This document shows positions 25,701-36,825 of a stretch of 64,000 bases of DNA, piece by piece. Within the stretch, counting starts at the first letter, position 1. Every line of letters begins with the position of its first letter. Below the pieces are notes generated by a model. That model was not told the origin of the DNA, did no database searches, and worked only from the letters and a program-made list of their open reading frames with translations. Source of the DNA: Culex pipiens pallens (Eukaryota > Arthropoda > Insecta > Diptera > Culicidae). The DNA lies in assembly GCF_016801865.2 (NCBI RefSeq), contig NC_068938.1, positions 223,402,663 through 223,466,662 on the forward strand, in the 5' to 3' direction. The position numbers and the translations under genes were made by a program.

Positions 25701-26190
25701 ATTTTGTTCATTTAGGTCATTTTGGTCATTTTGGTAATTTTGGTAATTTTGATCGTTTTGGTCATTTTGGTCATTTTGGTCATTTTGGTCATTTTGGTCA
25801 TTTTGGTCATTTCGGTCATTTTGGTAATTTTGGTAATTTTGGTAATTTTGGTATTTTTGTAATTTTTGTAATTTTTGTAATTTTTGTAATTTTTGTAATT
25901 TTTGTTTTTTTTTGTAATTTTTGTAATTTTGGTAATTGTGGTAATTGTGGTAATCATTTTGTTCATTTAGGTCATTTTGGTAATTTTGGTAATTTTGGTA
26001 ATTTTGATCGTTTTGGTCATTTTGGTCATTTTGGTCATTTTGGTCATTTTGGTCATTTTGGTCATTTCGGTCATTTTGGTAATTTTGGTAATTTTGGTAA
26101 TTTTTGTAATTTTTGTAATTTTTGTAATTTTTGGAATTTTTGTTTTTTTTTGTAATTTTTGTAATTTTGGTAATTGTGGTAATTGTGGTT
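25701..26190 (+). repeat. 255-bp tandem duplication at the satellite transition
   Basis: Two successive units start at ATTTTGTTCATTTAGGTCA (25701 and 25956). Each runs through TTTTGGTAA monomers, TTTTGATCG, a block of TTTTGGTCA, TTTCGGTCA, then TTTTGGTAA, TTTTTGTAA, a run of eight or nine T, and ends with AATTGTGGTAATTGTGG. They join the TTTTGGTCA domain to the TTTTGGTAA/TTTTTGTAA domain. Confidence 0.85.
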
Positions 26191-26968
26191 ATTTTGGTAA
26201 TTCTGATAATTTTGGTGGTTTTGGTAATTTTGGTAATTTTTGTAGTTTTGGTAATATTGGTGATTTTGGTTATTTTGGTTATTTTGGTAATTTTGGTAAT
26301 TTTGGTAATTTTGGTAATTTTGGTATTTTTTGTATTTTTGGTACTTTTGGTAATTTTGGTAATTTTGGTAATTTTGGTAATTTTGGTAATTTTGGTAATT
26401 TTGGTAATTTTGGTAATTTTGGTAATTTTGGTAATTTTGGTAATTTTGGTAATTTTGGTAATTTTGGTAATTTTGGTAATTTTGGTAATTTTGGTAATTT
26501 TGGTTATTTTGGTAATTTTGGTAATTTTGGTAATAGTGGTATTTTTTGTAATTTTTGTTATTTTCGTAATTTTTGTAATTTTTGTAATTTTTGTAATTTT
26601 TGTAATTTTTGTAATTTTTGTAATTTTTGTAATTTTTGTAATTTTTGTAATTTTTGTAATTTTTGTAATTTTTGTAATTTTTGTAATTTTTGTAATTTTT
26701 GCAATTTTTGTAATTTTTGTAATTTTTGTAATTTTTGTAATTTTTGTAATTTTTTAATTTTTGTAATTTTTGTAATTTTGGTAATATTGGTAATATTGGT
26801 AATATTGGTAATATTGGTAATATTGGTTATATTGGTAACATTGGTAATTTATGTAATTATTGTTATTTTGGTAATTTTGGTAATTTTCGTAGTTTTGGTA
26901 ATATTGGTAATATAGGTGATTATGGTAATTTTGATAATTTTGGTAATTTTGGTAATTTTGGTAATTTG
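26191..26968 (+). repeat. Right-edge satellite domain (TTTTGGTAA / TTTTTGTAA / TATTGGTAA)
   Basis: The monomer changes in blocks: irregular variants at 26191-26280, near-pure TTTTGGTAA at about 26280-26545, near-pure TTTTTGTAA at about 26549-26775, TATTGGTAA at about 26776-26850, then degenerate copies to 26968. TTTTGGTCA is absent. Each block is homogeneous, so each was amplified after its founding mutation. Confidence 0.85.
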
Positions 26969-29941
26969 GAAAATTTTCAAAAACTTTAAAATGTTCACCT
27001 AAATTTCTATTTTTTCATTTTTTATTTAATTATCCTAGAGTGATTGGTTTCTTTCAATTTCTTTTACATTGATAAATAATCTTGATAAAAATATATAAAA
27101 TAAGCTAGCATAGCTTTTGAAGAACTTCCCTTTTCATTATTATTTTTCATTGACCATTGGTAAACAATTTTTTTATGGAACATAAAACCCTACCACCAAG
27201 ATAAATGTGAAAATTGACAAAACAATTTCCACTTAAGCTCATAACAGCTTCGACAGCAAACTCCAGCATGTCACACTAATTTGTGTCATACCGGCTCGAC
27301 ATATGTCGTCCACTTTCGACAAATAGCTTTCCTCCGTCGCTGAGCCTAAGCTGAACCACTTCAACTCGGAGTGAGTGAGTGACCAACCGCAAATGATGAC
27401 CAAAGTACGGAGCGAGAGAGAGAGGGAGAAAATTAGGCGTCCGATTCCGCAAAACATCCTCCCCACAGCAGCCGTAGGTTGACCAAGTGATGAGTCCGGC
27501 TTTTTGCCGAGAGCCCGGGAAAGCGACAATCGCAAAACCACTTCTTCCTGCATGCTGCCACCCTTGGGTCAACCGCGCAGCTACCGGGCTTTGCTCGGCT
27601 CGGAACTGGACCAGCTTAGCAGGCATCTGCCAAGAGAGCAGCTCACTACAAATAAGGTCGTAAAACATTTCCACAGAAAACCGCACCATCATCGTCGTCC
27701 CAGTAGGCATTGGGGCTCACGACAGATCCAAGTTGGTCGGTGAGTGTTTTCTAACCTAGAAAGCCCAGTAAGCAGTAGGCCACGCCACCTCATAGGTTAC
27801 TGAGGATGAGGGGACGGTAGTTGTAGGGACAGGACCAGAGCCAGCCCAACCGGAAAGGAAAGTGGAGCCTGCAGCCTGAATTGAGCGCGGTCGCGCGCGA
27901 ATTGAGTTATTCTATTTGCCAATTTGCAGAAGGCGCGGAACGTCAGTAATGTCACCACACGCGACCAACCCCCTCCCTCCCTAGATAAAACTAGATTTTC
28001 CCCGAACGACCATATTTCTTTGATTGAATTTTCACTTTTTTCTTGGCGTTCACATTTCCTTCAGTGTCGCCGAGATAAAAATCTGTCCTTGTCGCCTGTG
28101 GGAAAGCGGCGTCGTCGTCGACTCACCTTAATTGATTTTTTATTCGTGTGTTTCGCCGTCTTGATGTGGCGGCCGGTGTCGTGCGGTGGAGTAAAAACAC
28201 CTGTAAATAAACGCAGAGAAAGAGGAGGCACTTCTGAGTAAATGGCGTTCGTAAAAAGGTTAAGATTTAGGGCGAACTCGAGCGGTTGAACAAGAAAACA
28301 TCACACGTGTGAAGGGTAATGAAAGCTATTCCGGTGAAAATGAGCTTGGAAATTTACTCTCAACAAATAAAGAGCTTTTTGGGAGGAGGACGCACTTTGG
28401 GGTGTTTAAAAACCTAAGTATTTTTTTTATAACTTCAATGTTTTTCTGTTAATTTCTCGTCACAATGTGTAAGAATTGGGCTTCCTGAAGAGTAGTAGGC
28501 TCTGGCAAAAAGACATGTAACATCTACGACAACACCAACAATGACTTCTTGACACCTCCGTGGCATAACAAGTGGGCCGTGCTTTTTGCTCAAGTCTTTC
28601 CTCCCAAAAGATTGTATCTTTCACCCAATTCCACCAACCAACCAGTCACCGGGGACGCGCCTACCACGATGAACGTCAGCTAAGTTGTTCAGCACTTGCG
28701 CTGCGGTGCGATAATCAAATGGCTTTCGCTTAGGCCTGACAAATGGCTCATTATGATTGTTTATTGCTATTAAGTAAGAGGGATGAGACTGCCGAAGACC
28801 CGGGAAAACATGACACAAATTACGTGGCGACCAACCTGTTTTGGGTAGCGCGCTATGACCATATTTTTTTCTGGGAGAGATTATCTTGATCTTTTTCGGT
28901 GTTTAGCGACTTCATTTTGGTCAACGCCTGCTGTGTGCTTGGAATAATGTTCACGTTTGGTAAATGTTGTTTTGAAAAGAACTCTCCCCAGATATTCTTG
29001 GTTTGACTTTGCGACGTAGCATTTATTCACTGGTGTCACAATTTCACTTTGAGTCCGGACTAAAATGCCATAAATATCCATTGTGCGACTGCTTCTGGTG
29101 CGCAATCCTGCTGAAAGCTTGGCCACCAAAAAAACCAACCAACCAACCCAGCCAGGAATCGCAACCCATAAATATTACTTTAGCCCGGACCAACGGCCAT
29201 CCGGGGAGACCTTTGTTGCTGTAGTGACCACCCCCTCTGTAACCACGCCGCGTTAATGTCCACCCACAGTCCGACCCCCAAAAGTGCCATTGGCGCATTC
29301 AAGCAGAAGATCAACTTTAATACCACCCTGACTGCCGCTAGGATGCACAGTGCTGCCATCGTTGACGCCATATTGAGTGCAGCAGCAGCTTTCCGGTTTC
29401 CGGGTGTGACAAAAAACAAACGGCTAGAAAAAATAAACATGGCGGAAACGAAAAACGGCTCCCACTTGGATGTGGCGCGACCACTAACGGAAGCCGCGGG
29501 AAAACACGACCGCCGAACGCCTATAAATAAAAGAGTGCAATTTTCGGCAGCTGACCACAGTGGCATAGCATGCCATGGTTGTGAATTTTCACGATTTTGC
29601 AGACATTGCGAAATTCGTAACATTCCACAATTTTTGCAAATTTCTTGGATTTTCTGAAATCAATGCAAAAACATTACAAATTTAGTGACATTTTTCCACA
29701 CAGATTTTGATTGCAAATTTAATTAGTTTTAAATTAAATATTTACTTTTTGAACTGTAAGATTTTAAAGGAAAACGAACATTTAGACAAAATTGTTACAA
29801 CATTCAATAACTTTGAATTGTTAATTGAAGTGTACAAAAATATTTAAATAAAAAGTAAATTTGGTGTATTAACAATTTGACTACCTTTTTATTCAAACTT
29901 GATTTATTCCAGTTTGAATTACTTGAGCTTTGTAATATAAA
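26969..29941. other. Non-coding stretch, no gene recognised
   Basis: AT-rich next to the array, then a GC-richer block at 27240-29640. The longest frames are 144 codons (27276-27710, minus), 147 codons (29180-29623, minus) and 133 codons (29256-29657, plus); the last two overlap on opposite strands, and none has a recognisable domain. The dispersed motif occurs at 27618, 27702, 27774, 28494 and 28926. A good minus-strand acceptor-like tract (ending TTTACAG) lies near 28200 without a matching donor. Confidence 0.45.
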
Positions 29942-30660
29942 CATGGTAATATTACATCTGGGAAGGAGTAAATCTTTTGTGGCAGAAAAATGTGTAATTT
30001 TACCTCTGAAAATGTGTAATTTTAACAGTCTGAATTGAGGTAAAATTACAACACAATAAAGGTAATATTCAACCGTACAAAATTACAGCATCAAAATTTA
30101 CCTAATTTTACACTTGTTATTTTCCTCATAAAAATCGTCCATTTATGTTTTAGTTTTCTCTTAGTAGCAGAATCAGCAACAAAATTTAATTTTTCTCTTG
30201 TTGTTCCTCCAGAAAACTGGATATTTTCAGCGTGGAAATTCACTTAGGCTCTGGCCGAAGTCGATTTGTTAGCGTAAAAAATCGCTAAACCTAGAAAAAT
30301 CTCATCGCTGATAAAATATATTTAGTTTTTTCGTGAAAATCCAAAAACCAAACATAGCTAAAATTGATTATTCGATATATCAATGATTTACCAATGATTT
30401 AAATCAAGTTTTACGGACAGCAAGCGTGACTTGACTATTCAAGAACTTGCCACACAGCAACATAATGAGTGAATTTGGAATCTGAAAAATTGAAAGGATA
30501 TGATTCCATTTATGATATAATATCACCTCAATTTTGACTGAAAAAATTACAAAGAAAAAGAGGTAAAATTACACATTTTCAGAGATGAAATTACACTTTT
30601 TTCTGACATAACAAATGTGCTCATTCCCATGTATTATTACCATGTTTTTTTACTGTGTAT
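29942..30660. repeat. Foldback element, copy 1 of a two-member family
   Basis: The left arm begins CATGGTAATATTACATCTGG at 29942. The right arm ends with TATTATTACCATG and TTTTTTTACTGTGTAT at 30660. The arms (about 29942-30062 and 30517-30660) share TGTGTAATTTTACCTC, CTCTGAAAATGTGTAA and AATTGAGGTAA inverted. The loop of about 450 bp is unique and non-coding. The same ends and inner words occur at 44891-45330. The family is a non-autonomous foldback/MITE type; the autonomous partner is not in the window. Confidence 0.75.
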
Positions 30661-33600
30661 CTTGAAAGCCGTTAAGAAGAGTTGTTAAGGCATATGCACG
30701 TCTGGTTTTAATGAATAAAAATCTTCAAATGTCTCTGAAATTACAACTTTATTCTTTCACAGGAAATTTACTTAACTTCAATTCTGTCAATTGGAGCGCG
30801 TTAAGGGAGCCCAAATCTATCATGCCTTCACGAAACTGAAACGTCATCAACTTCAAAATTGTCGAGTTGTGTAATGAAGCGTTTTCTTAAGTTCATGCAT
30901 TGTGATTCACGAATTCTTGAATGGAATTAATTAAAATGTCGGAAGTATTACGAAATCTTGGAATAAATTATTAACATACTCATGAAATGAATTCCATAAT
31001 TTCAGCAAGAAAGTTTTTTCCGTGTTCGAAGTGTCAAATCACATCAGAGCTCCCGGAAAATTATTGACTATTCCGGAATCCGGAAAACAATTCAAGACGG
31101 AACATTGGACGCTCTACAGAGGACTCATCGCCAGCGCCCAAACATTCAAAAAACAGTTCTAATAGCCCCGAAAATTCCAATGATGTTTCCCAACGCGGTA
31201 CATGTCGAAAAAAAATCCCAAACCGATTAACTACCACCGGTACAAAAAGGGCCTCACGGTGACGGCGGCAGCGGTCAATTCACATACATTAGTGTTTATC
31301 GACCGCGAGGAGGGAAAAACGCCGTGTAACCGCGCTGATGGCTGTGACCACGTGGAACGAAATTTCGGTACATTTTGTACCGCCACCGCCAGCCAGCCAA
31401 TGGCCTTTCACTGTACTGTTTCACTTTTTTTCTGTTCTGTTCGACAATTTGGTTGTTTTTATTTTGTTTGCACGGGCTGGTACACACGAAGCCGGTCGGC
31501 GCATGAATAATTTGTGGATCGTTTTTTTTTCACTAGCAAACTTCCGAATAGATCCGAAAAAAGTAAATCAGTAGCAAGCCATGCGCCGGAAATCGCTTGA
31601 AAAGCGCAGTACAGTGCCCTGGCGGGAAGATCTCGAGCGCCCAGCCTTCTTAGATTTAAAAGGACCGTTACGAAATCGGTTGTTTGGCTGGAAAAATTTG
31701 ATAATGTATCCAAGTGGATGAAGGTGCTAATCAACAAAGGAAAAACGATTTCCAGCCTGAAGTTGATGCGCATGAAGGAGGGATGAAAAGTGTGAAAATT
31801 GCTTTTTTACTGCAAACGGGTTAGAATTTTGGTTGGTGATGGGCCGTGGTTTTGTGCTAAACCAAATTTAAATTCAATTTCAATTTGAAAAGTGCGTTGT
31901 TGCTCAGATGACCTCAATAAATCCAGATAAAATTAATCCCAAACAGTCGATTTAAAGTCCACGGCGGAAAACTAATCTGATATGCAATTTAGACACCACA
32001 CTTTTTTTTCATCTAAACTTTTTCCAAACGATGCAATTGGTAATTTATGCCTCCCAAGCCGGCGGCGGCGTGCAGGTGTCACACGGGAAAAGCCCTTCAA
32101 AAATCGATAATATGCAAATAGAGGCAATTTCGCTTCGTTCTGCCCAAGCAAATCAGCAAATCTGTGCCTGTCGAAAAAGTTTTACCCAAAACCCTTGTGA
32201 CGGGAATTGGAATGAGAAAGAGCGAAAAAGTTGGACCCAGGAATTAAAAACAAGAATACCTCTCGGAACTGGCAGCAGCAGTGGTGCCATATGGTGGAGC
32301 TTCCTTTCATTTGAATACGCCAAGTGTTCAACTAAACAGTAATTTGTTGAGCAGAACGAACGAGCTTCCGATTGGGTGAGCAGCATTTAGCGATTTTGAT
32401 TTTTTGCTGACTGAAAACTTTGCAAACAAAAGAAGGAAACGAAAATCTAAATCAGAGTTTCCCAAATTGCGGCGAAAGTTTTCTGCTACAATTTGCGGTT
32501 TTAATTGTGTAAATTTGAATATTCAGCAGCAGGCGAATCGTCTCAAAGAGTTGAGAATGGCAAAAGATTAAAGAGCACGTGTTGGTGCTAAAATTCCGTC
32601 CCCAACTCGAGAAGGCAAGAAACGAAAACCTGTTTTCTTGCTCACCTTCCACCGCTCACATTTGTAATTAAGATGGTAATCGGACGCATCACAAAGCGCA
32701 TTTTAAACCTTCAACTTTGCTGAGAGTGAGATGATACTTTTAAGACTAGTAAAAACCAGATTCACCAAAAACTTTGTAAAACAGGCAAATACAATAAAAT
32801 TAACAATGTTTAATTTCTACACCTTTGAAAAAAAAATCAATTTTCACTTTAACTATGAGAACAGACTGGAATCAATAAGTAAGTAAAAAGTTCTTAAACT
32901 GTAGATGTTTTTGATTAGATTGAAGAACAGTGAAAATCTTGACCAATTTGGCTGTTCTCTATTAAGAATGAGAAAAAAGTTAATTTACTTAATCTTTCAC
33001 AAACTTAAAGCTACAACATTTGAAGAACATTTCTGATCCAATCTCGCCATCTCTTCCCTCCCTCGGGCAACGCACAAAAATTAAGTCGTAAACGTTTGTC
33101 GAGCGCGCGCCATTTTCGCTGATTGTCCGATTTTTGTCGGAAGCTAAAAAAAACAAGGCTGGCCATGAAATCCGCAGCGATGAAATGAACTAACATTTCC
33201 AACATTGCCCACAGCACGCCGTCCCCACCACCACGGCTTGCTTTGATGTGAACGCGTTCCTCGAAGTACGCCGAAATTTTCCTCAATTAGCGAACGTTCG
33301 AATTTACCCAGCTCAAGAACACGCAGTGTCAGTGGCTTTTCGAGAAGGTCTTGTAACTGTACGTTGGAGAAGGGTTCTCGAAATGATTGCGTAATGATGA
33401 TTTGGCCGGTAATTGAGAGTTTTCGATGAGTGCAACTTGAAAATTCCCACTGTTACATTTGGAGAGTGCAACTTTCGAAACTGATTGCCTCCGCACAGGT
33501 GAAATTGCAGCCGGTTAAATCTTCATCAAAAAAGTCCAACGCAGATAAATCGGCTGTCGGCTTTTCGGCTGCGGTCTAGTAAATTGGAAATAACATACAA

Positions 33601-34129
33601 GTAGTGGCGCACAATTCCAGTCTCATTTGGGGGCACACGTAATGGCACACACTTTTGGTGGTGGGGGGAAATACAGGAGACCCCGTCGAAGCATGCGATG
33701 CGATGATCTCCAGTCGGTCAGTGCCTACTGTGGTCACGGTTCGTTAATGGACGTCGACATCGGAGAGCCACTTAACATAGGTAAAGTTTAAGGTTAAAAA
33801 CGCAAAAAAAAACTAAAAGAAACTAGATGCGACCGAGCAAGCATGGCTAATTACAAACAGTGGCGATTTTCCGTTAACTTTAGTGCACGCGGAAATGGCA
33901 TTTTGGAAACGCTCGAGTCATCAAGACGATTTTTTGTTTTGGTTGAAATCGCTCAACTACTCGTAGGTTCTTGGAAACGAGTTGAACACGTGCTGAGTTC
34001 AACTGTAACACATATTTGCGACATCTTCTTCAAACGACCACAATCGACGGTTGACCCTAATGAAATCCCCGACCCTCTATTGGTTACAACCAGTGGAAAG
34101 AGGACAAACCGGCTTACGCTTGGATTGCT
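30661..34129. other. Non-coding stretch up to the retrotransposon
   Basis: Mixed single-copy sequence without visible repeats. Frames of 102 codons (31202-31510, plus), 104 codons (31459-31773, minus), 103 codons (32031-32342, plus) and 97 codons (33843-34136, plus) were read; the last has no odd composition and ends within the target-site duplication of the retrotransposon, but it has no recognised domain. The dispersed motif occurs at 32528 (reverse) and 33723. Confidence 0.4.
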
Positions 34130-34145
34130 TGAATGATTGCAAATT
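34130..34145. repeat. Target-site duplication, left copy
   Basis: TGAATGATTGCAAATT is repeated without mismatch at 38429-38444 on the far side of the retrotransposon. Its 16-bp length is typical of target-primed reverse transcription. Confidence 0.95.
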
Positions 34146-34473
34146 TTTATTTTTTTTTTTTTAATTTATATTTATTCAAATTTCTTTTCCATGTACATTC
34201 ATTCAGTTAAAATATTATTGAGTGTCCAATCACAAACGATGACTTTTCACCTCAATTTTAAATACTAGCAACTTTCATTTATTCATGAAATATTGTAGCT
34301 TTCGCTATTCAGTGATTTCAAATGTAGGAGGTCCTACATGTACAAAAGGGAAAAGGGATACCTTAAAACTAACTTATAAACTATATAAAGAGCGGATCAA
34401 TGCAGCATGGCAGGTCTGAAAATTTGTTTATAAATTAACAGTTTATTCTTGAGACAAAGTCTAGAATTCCTGT
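34146..34473 (-). other. Retrotransposon 3' region: broken ORF2 tail, 3' UTR and A-rich tail
   Basis: Directly after the ORF2 stop, another frame (about 34473-34397) continues the reverse-transcriptase thumb with the recognisable run YKQIFRPAML before a stop, which shows that a single-base loss near 34474 shifted the frame. Sequence from about 34390 resembles the very end of ORF2 and the 3' UTR, so roughly the last 90 codons expected for the family appear to be deleted. The 3' end carries TTGAATAAATATAAATT and then an A-rich run. The deletion estimate rests on remembered family length. Confidence 0.75.
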
Positions 34474-36825
34474 TTATAATTGGTACAAACATTTAATATA
34501 TTTGTTACATTTAACCTGGATACTTTCAATGTGATCCTTGTAAGTAAGGTTTTTGTCAAAACCAAGTCCAAGATATTTCACTTGATCCTCCCACTTTAAA
34601 TTTACCTCATTCATCTTTATAATGTGATGACTTTTTGGTTTAAGAAAATCAGCCCTTGGTTTGTGAGGGAAAATAATAAGTTGAGTTTTTGCAGCATTTG
34701 GAGTAATTTTCCATTCTTTCAAATAAGAATTGAAAATATCCAAGCTTTTTTGTAATCTTCTTGTGATGACACGAAGGCTTCTACCTTTGGCGGAGATGCT
34801 TGTATCATCAGCAAAAAGTGATTTCTGACATCCTGGGGGCAAATCAGGCAAGTCAGAAGTAAAAATATTGTATAAAATTGGACCCAAAATGCTTCCTTGA
34901 GGGACGCCAGCACGTACAGGTAGTTGATCAGATTTGCTATTCTGATAACATACCTGCAGAGTACGATCCGTCAAATAATTTTGAATAATTTTCACGATAT
35001 AAATCGGAAAATTAAACCTTTTCAATTTCGCAATCAAACCTTTATGCCAAACACTGTCAAATGCTTTTTCTATGTCTAGAAGAGCAGCGCCAGTAGAATA
35101 GCCCTCAGATTTGTTGCTTCGAATTAAATTTGAAACTCTCAACAACTGATGAGTAGTTGAATGCCCAAGGCGAAATCCAAACTGCTCATCAGCGAAAATT
35201 GAATTTTCATTAATGTGCGTCATCATTCCATTAAGAATTATTCTTTCGAATAATTTACTAATAGATGAAAGCAAACTAATGGGCCGATAGCTTGAGGCTT
35301 CAGCAGGATTTTTATCCGGTTTCAAAATCGGAATTACTTTGGCATTTTTCCAACTACTGGGAAAATATGCCAAATCAAAACATTTGTTGAAAATTTTGAC
35401 CAAGCAACTTAAAGTTGCTTCTGGTAATTTTTTAATTAAAATGTAAAAAATGCCATCCTCACCAGGGGCTTTCATATTTTTAAATTTTTTGATAATAGAT
35501 TTTATTTCATTCAGATCCGTATTAAAAACTTCATCTGATGAAAATTCTTGTTCAACAATATTCTGAAATTCTATTGAAATTTGATTTTCAATAGGACTCA
35601 AAACATTCAAGTTGAAATTATGAGCACTCTCAAACTGCTGAGCAAGTTTTTGAGCTTTTTCCCCATTAGTTAATAGAATATTATCACCATCTTTTAAAGA
35701 AGGGATGGGTTTTTGAGGTTTCTTAAGAACCTTTGAAAGTTTCCAAAAAGGTTTGGAATAAGGTTTAATTTGTTCGACATCTCTTGCGAACTTTTCATTT
35801 CGCAGGAGAGTGAATCTGTGGTCAATAACCTTTTGCAAATCTTTTTGAATTCGCTTCAGTGCAGGATCACGAGAACGTTGATACTGTCTTCGGCGAACAT
35901 TTTTCAGACGAATCAGAAGCTGAAGATCGTCATCAATAATGGGAGAATCAAATTTGACTTGGACTTTAGGAATAGCAATATTCCTAGCATCCAAAATTGC
36001 ATTAGTTAAAGATTCCAAGGCTGAATCAATATCAGCTTGGGTTTCTAAAACAAAATCATGATTTAAATTATTCTCAATATGATGCTGATACCTGTCCCAA
36101 TTAGCTTTGTGGTAATTAAACACAGAACTATTGGGTCTGGTAACTGCTTCATGAGAAAGTGAAAAAGTTACTGGAAGATGATCAGAATCAAAATCAGCAT
36201 GAGTCACTAAAGGACCACAATACTGACTTTGATTTGTCAACACCAAATCAATTGTTGATGGATTTCTAACAGAAGAAAAGCAAGTTGGCCCATTCGGGTA
36301 TAAAACCGAATAAAGACCAGAAGTGCAATCTCTGAACAGAATTTTACCATTGGAATTTACTTTTGAATTATTCCAAGATTGGTGTTTGGCATTAAAATCA
36401 CCGATTATCAAAAATCGAGATCTATGCCGAGTAAGTTTATTCAAATCCCCTTTGAAATAATTTTTATTTTCCCCAGTGCATTGGAAAGGCAAATATGCAG
36501 CTGCAATCATAATTTTCCCAAAAGAAGTTTCAAGTTCAATGCCCAAACTTTCAATAACTTTTAACTTAAAGTCACGTAACGTGCTATAAGTCATACTACG
36601 GTGGATAACTATTGCAACTCCACCGCCATTTCGATTCATTCGGTTATTAGTTATAACTTTATAATCTGGATCACTTTTCAAATAAGTGCCCGTTTTTAAA
36701 AATGTTTCGGTTATAACAGCAACATGCACGTTATGAACTCGTAAAAAGTTGAAAAATTCATTTTCTTTCGCTTTTAAAGAGCGAGCATTAAAATTCATAA
36801 TATTGATGGAATTACTTAGATCCAT
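34474..36825 (-). CDS. Retrotransposon ORF2: endonuclease and reverse transcriptase, C-terminally truncated
   Basis: The 783-residue frame encodes the enzyme that nicks target DNA and copies the element RNA at the nick. Residues 1-225 form an exonuclease-endonuclease-phosphatase type endonuclease: N13 in NFNARSL, E40 in ITETFL, D143 and N145 in IGDFNA, D193 in STIDLVL, D215-H216 in SDHLPV. The reverse transcriptase occupies about 440-780: SYRPISLLSS at 512-521, LLDIEKAFD with D584, GVPQGSILGP at 640-649 and the catalytic FADDT with D673 and D674. All catalytic residues seen are intact. The start ATG overlaps the end of ORF1 by 14 bases (ATGGATCTAAGTAA), as in termination-reinitiation. The frame ends early, at YQL, because of a one-base deletion, removing the thumb end and C-terminal part. 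Activity is therefore doubtful. Confidence 0.93.
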   Translation of the reverse strand: MDLSNSINIMNFNARSLKAKENEFFNFLRVHNVHVAVITETFLKTGTYLKSDPDYKVITNNRMNRNGGGVAIVIHRSMTYSTLRDFKLKVIESLGIELETSFGKIMIAAAYLPFQCTGENKNYFKGDLNKLTRHRSRFLIIGDFNAKHQSWNNSKVNSNGKILFRDCTSGLYSVLYPNGPTCFSSVRNPSTIDLVLTNQSQYCGPLVTHADFDSDHLPVTFSLSHEAVTRPNSSVFNYHKANWDRYQHHIENNLNHDFVLETQADIDSALESLTNAILDARNIAIPKVQVKFDSPIIDDDLQLLIRLKNVRRRQYQRSRDPALKRIQKDLQKVIDHRFTLLRNEKFARDVEQIKPYSKPFWKLSKVLKKPQKPIPSLKDGDNILLTNGEKAQKLAQQFESAHNFNLNVLSPIENQISIEFQNIVEQEFSSDEVFNTDLNEIKSIIKKFKNMKAPGEDGIFYILIKKLPEATLSCLVKIFNKCFDLAYFPSSWKNAKVIPILKPDKNPAEASSYRPISLLSSISKLFERIILNGMMTHINENSIFADEQFGFRLGHSTTHQLLRVSNLIRSNKSEGYSTGAALLDIEKAFDSVWHKGLIAKLKRFNFPIYIVKIIQNYLTDRTLQVCYQNSKSDQLPVRAGVPQGSILGPILYNIFTSDLPDLPPGCQKSLFADDTSISAKGRSLRVITRRLQKSLDIFNSYLKEWKITPNAAKTQLIIFPHKPRADFLKPKSHHIIKMNEVNLKWEDQVKYLGLGFDKNLTYKDHIESIQVKCNKYIKCLYQL

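Larger units (their letters stand above)
17957..26968 (+). repeat. 9-bp minisatellite (TTTTGGTCA)n, about 9 kb and 1000 monomers
   Basis: The array runs without interruption from the first TTTTGGTCA after TTCAGTTAA to the last TTTTGGTAA before GGAAAATTTTC. The consensus monomer is TTTTGGTCA, with recurring variants (TTTTGATCA, TTTTGTTCA, TTTAGGTCA, TTTATGTCA, TTTCGGTCA, TTTTGGTAA, TTTTGGGCA, TTTTGGTTA followed by a 10-bp TTTTTGGTCA). Because 9 is a multiple of three and only one of six frames of the monomer has a stop, it yields long spurious frames reading repeats of GHF, VIL, WSF, TKM or NDQ; none is a credible gene. The plus strand is rich in G+T (7 of 9 positions). Confidence 0.97.

Noticed and set aside
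17910..26915. Very long open frames (up to 630 codons, both strands) of repeated GHF, VIL, WSF, TKM or NDQ
   Set aside because: They are translations of the 9-bp minisatellite; the monomer keeps phase and lacks stops in five frames. No codon bias, no flanking gene structure.
17957..26968. CRISPR array or telomeric repeat
   Set aside because: There are no spacers between repeats, the organism is eukaryotic, and dipteran telomeres do not use this 9-mer; the array is also internal, with unique DNA on both sides.
29180..29657. Overlapping 147- and 133-codon frames on opposite strands
   Set aside because: Antisense overlap in a low-stop, GC-richer block is typical of chance; neither has a domain.
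33843..34136. 97-codon plus-strand frame starting MANYKQWRFS
   Set aside because: Looks protein-like but no domain, no splice or start context of note, and frames of this size are common by chance here.
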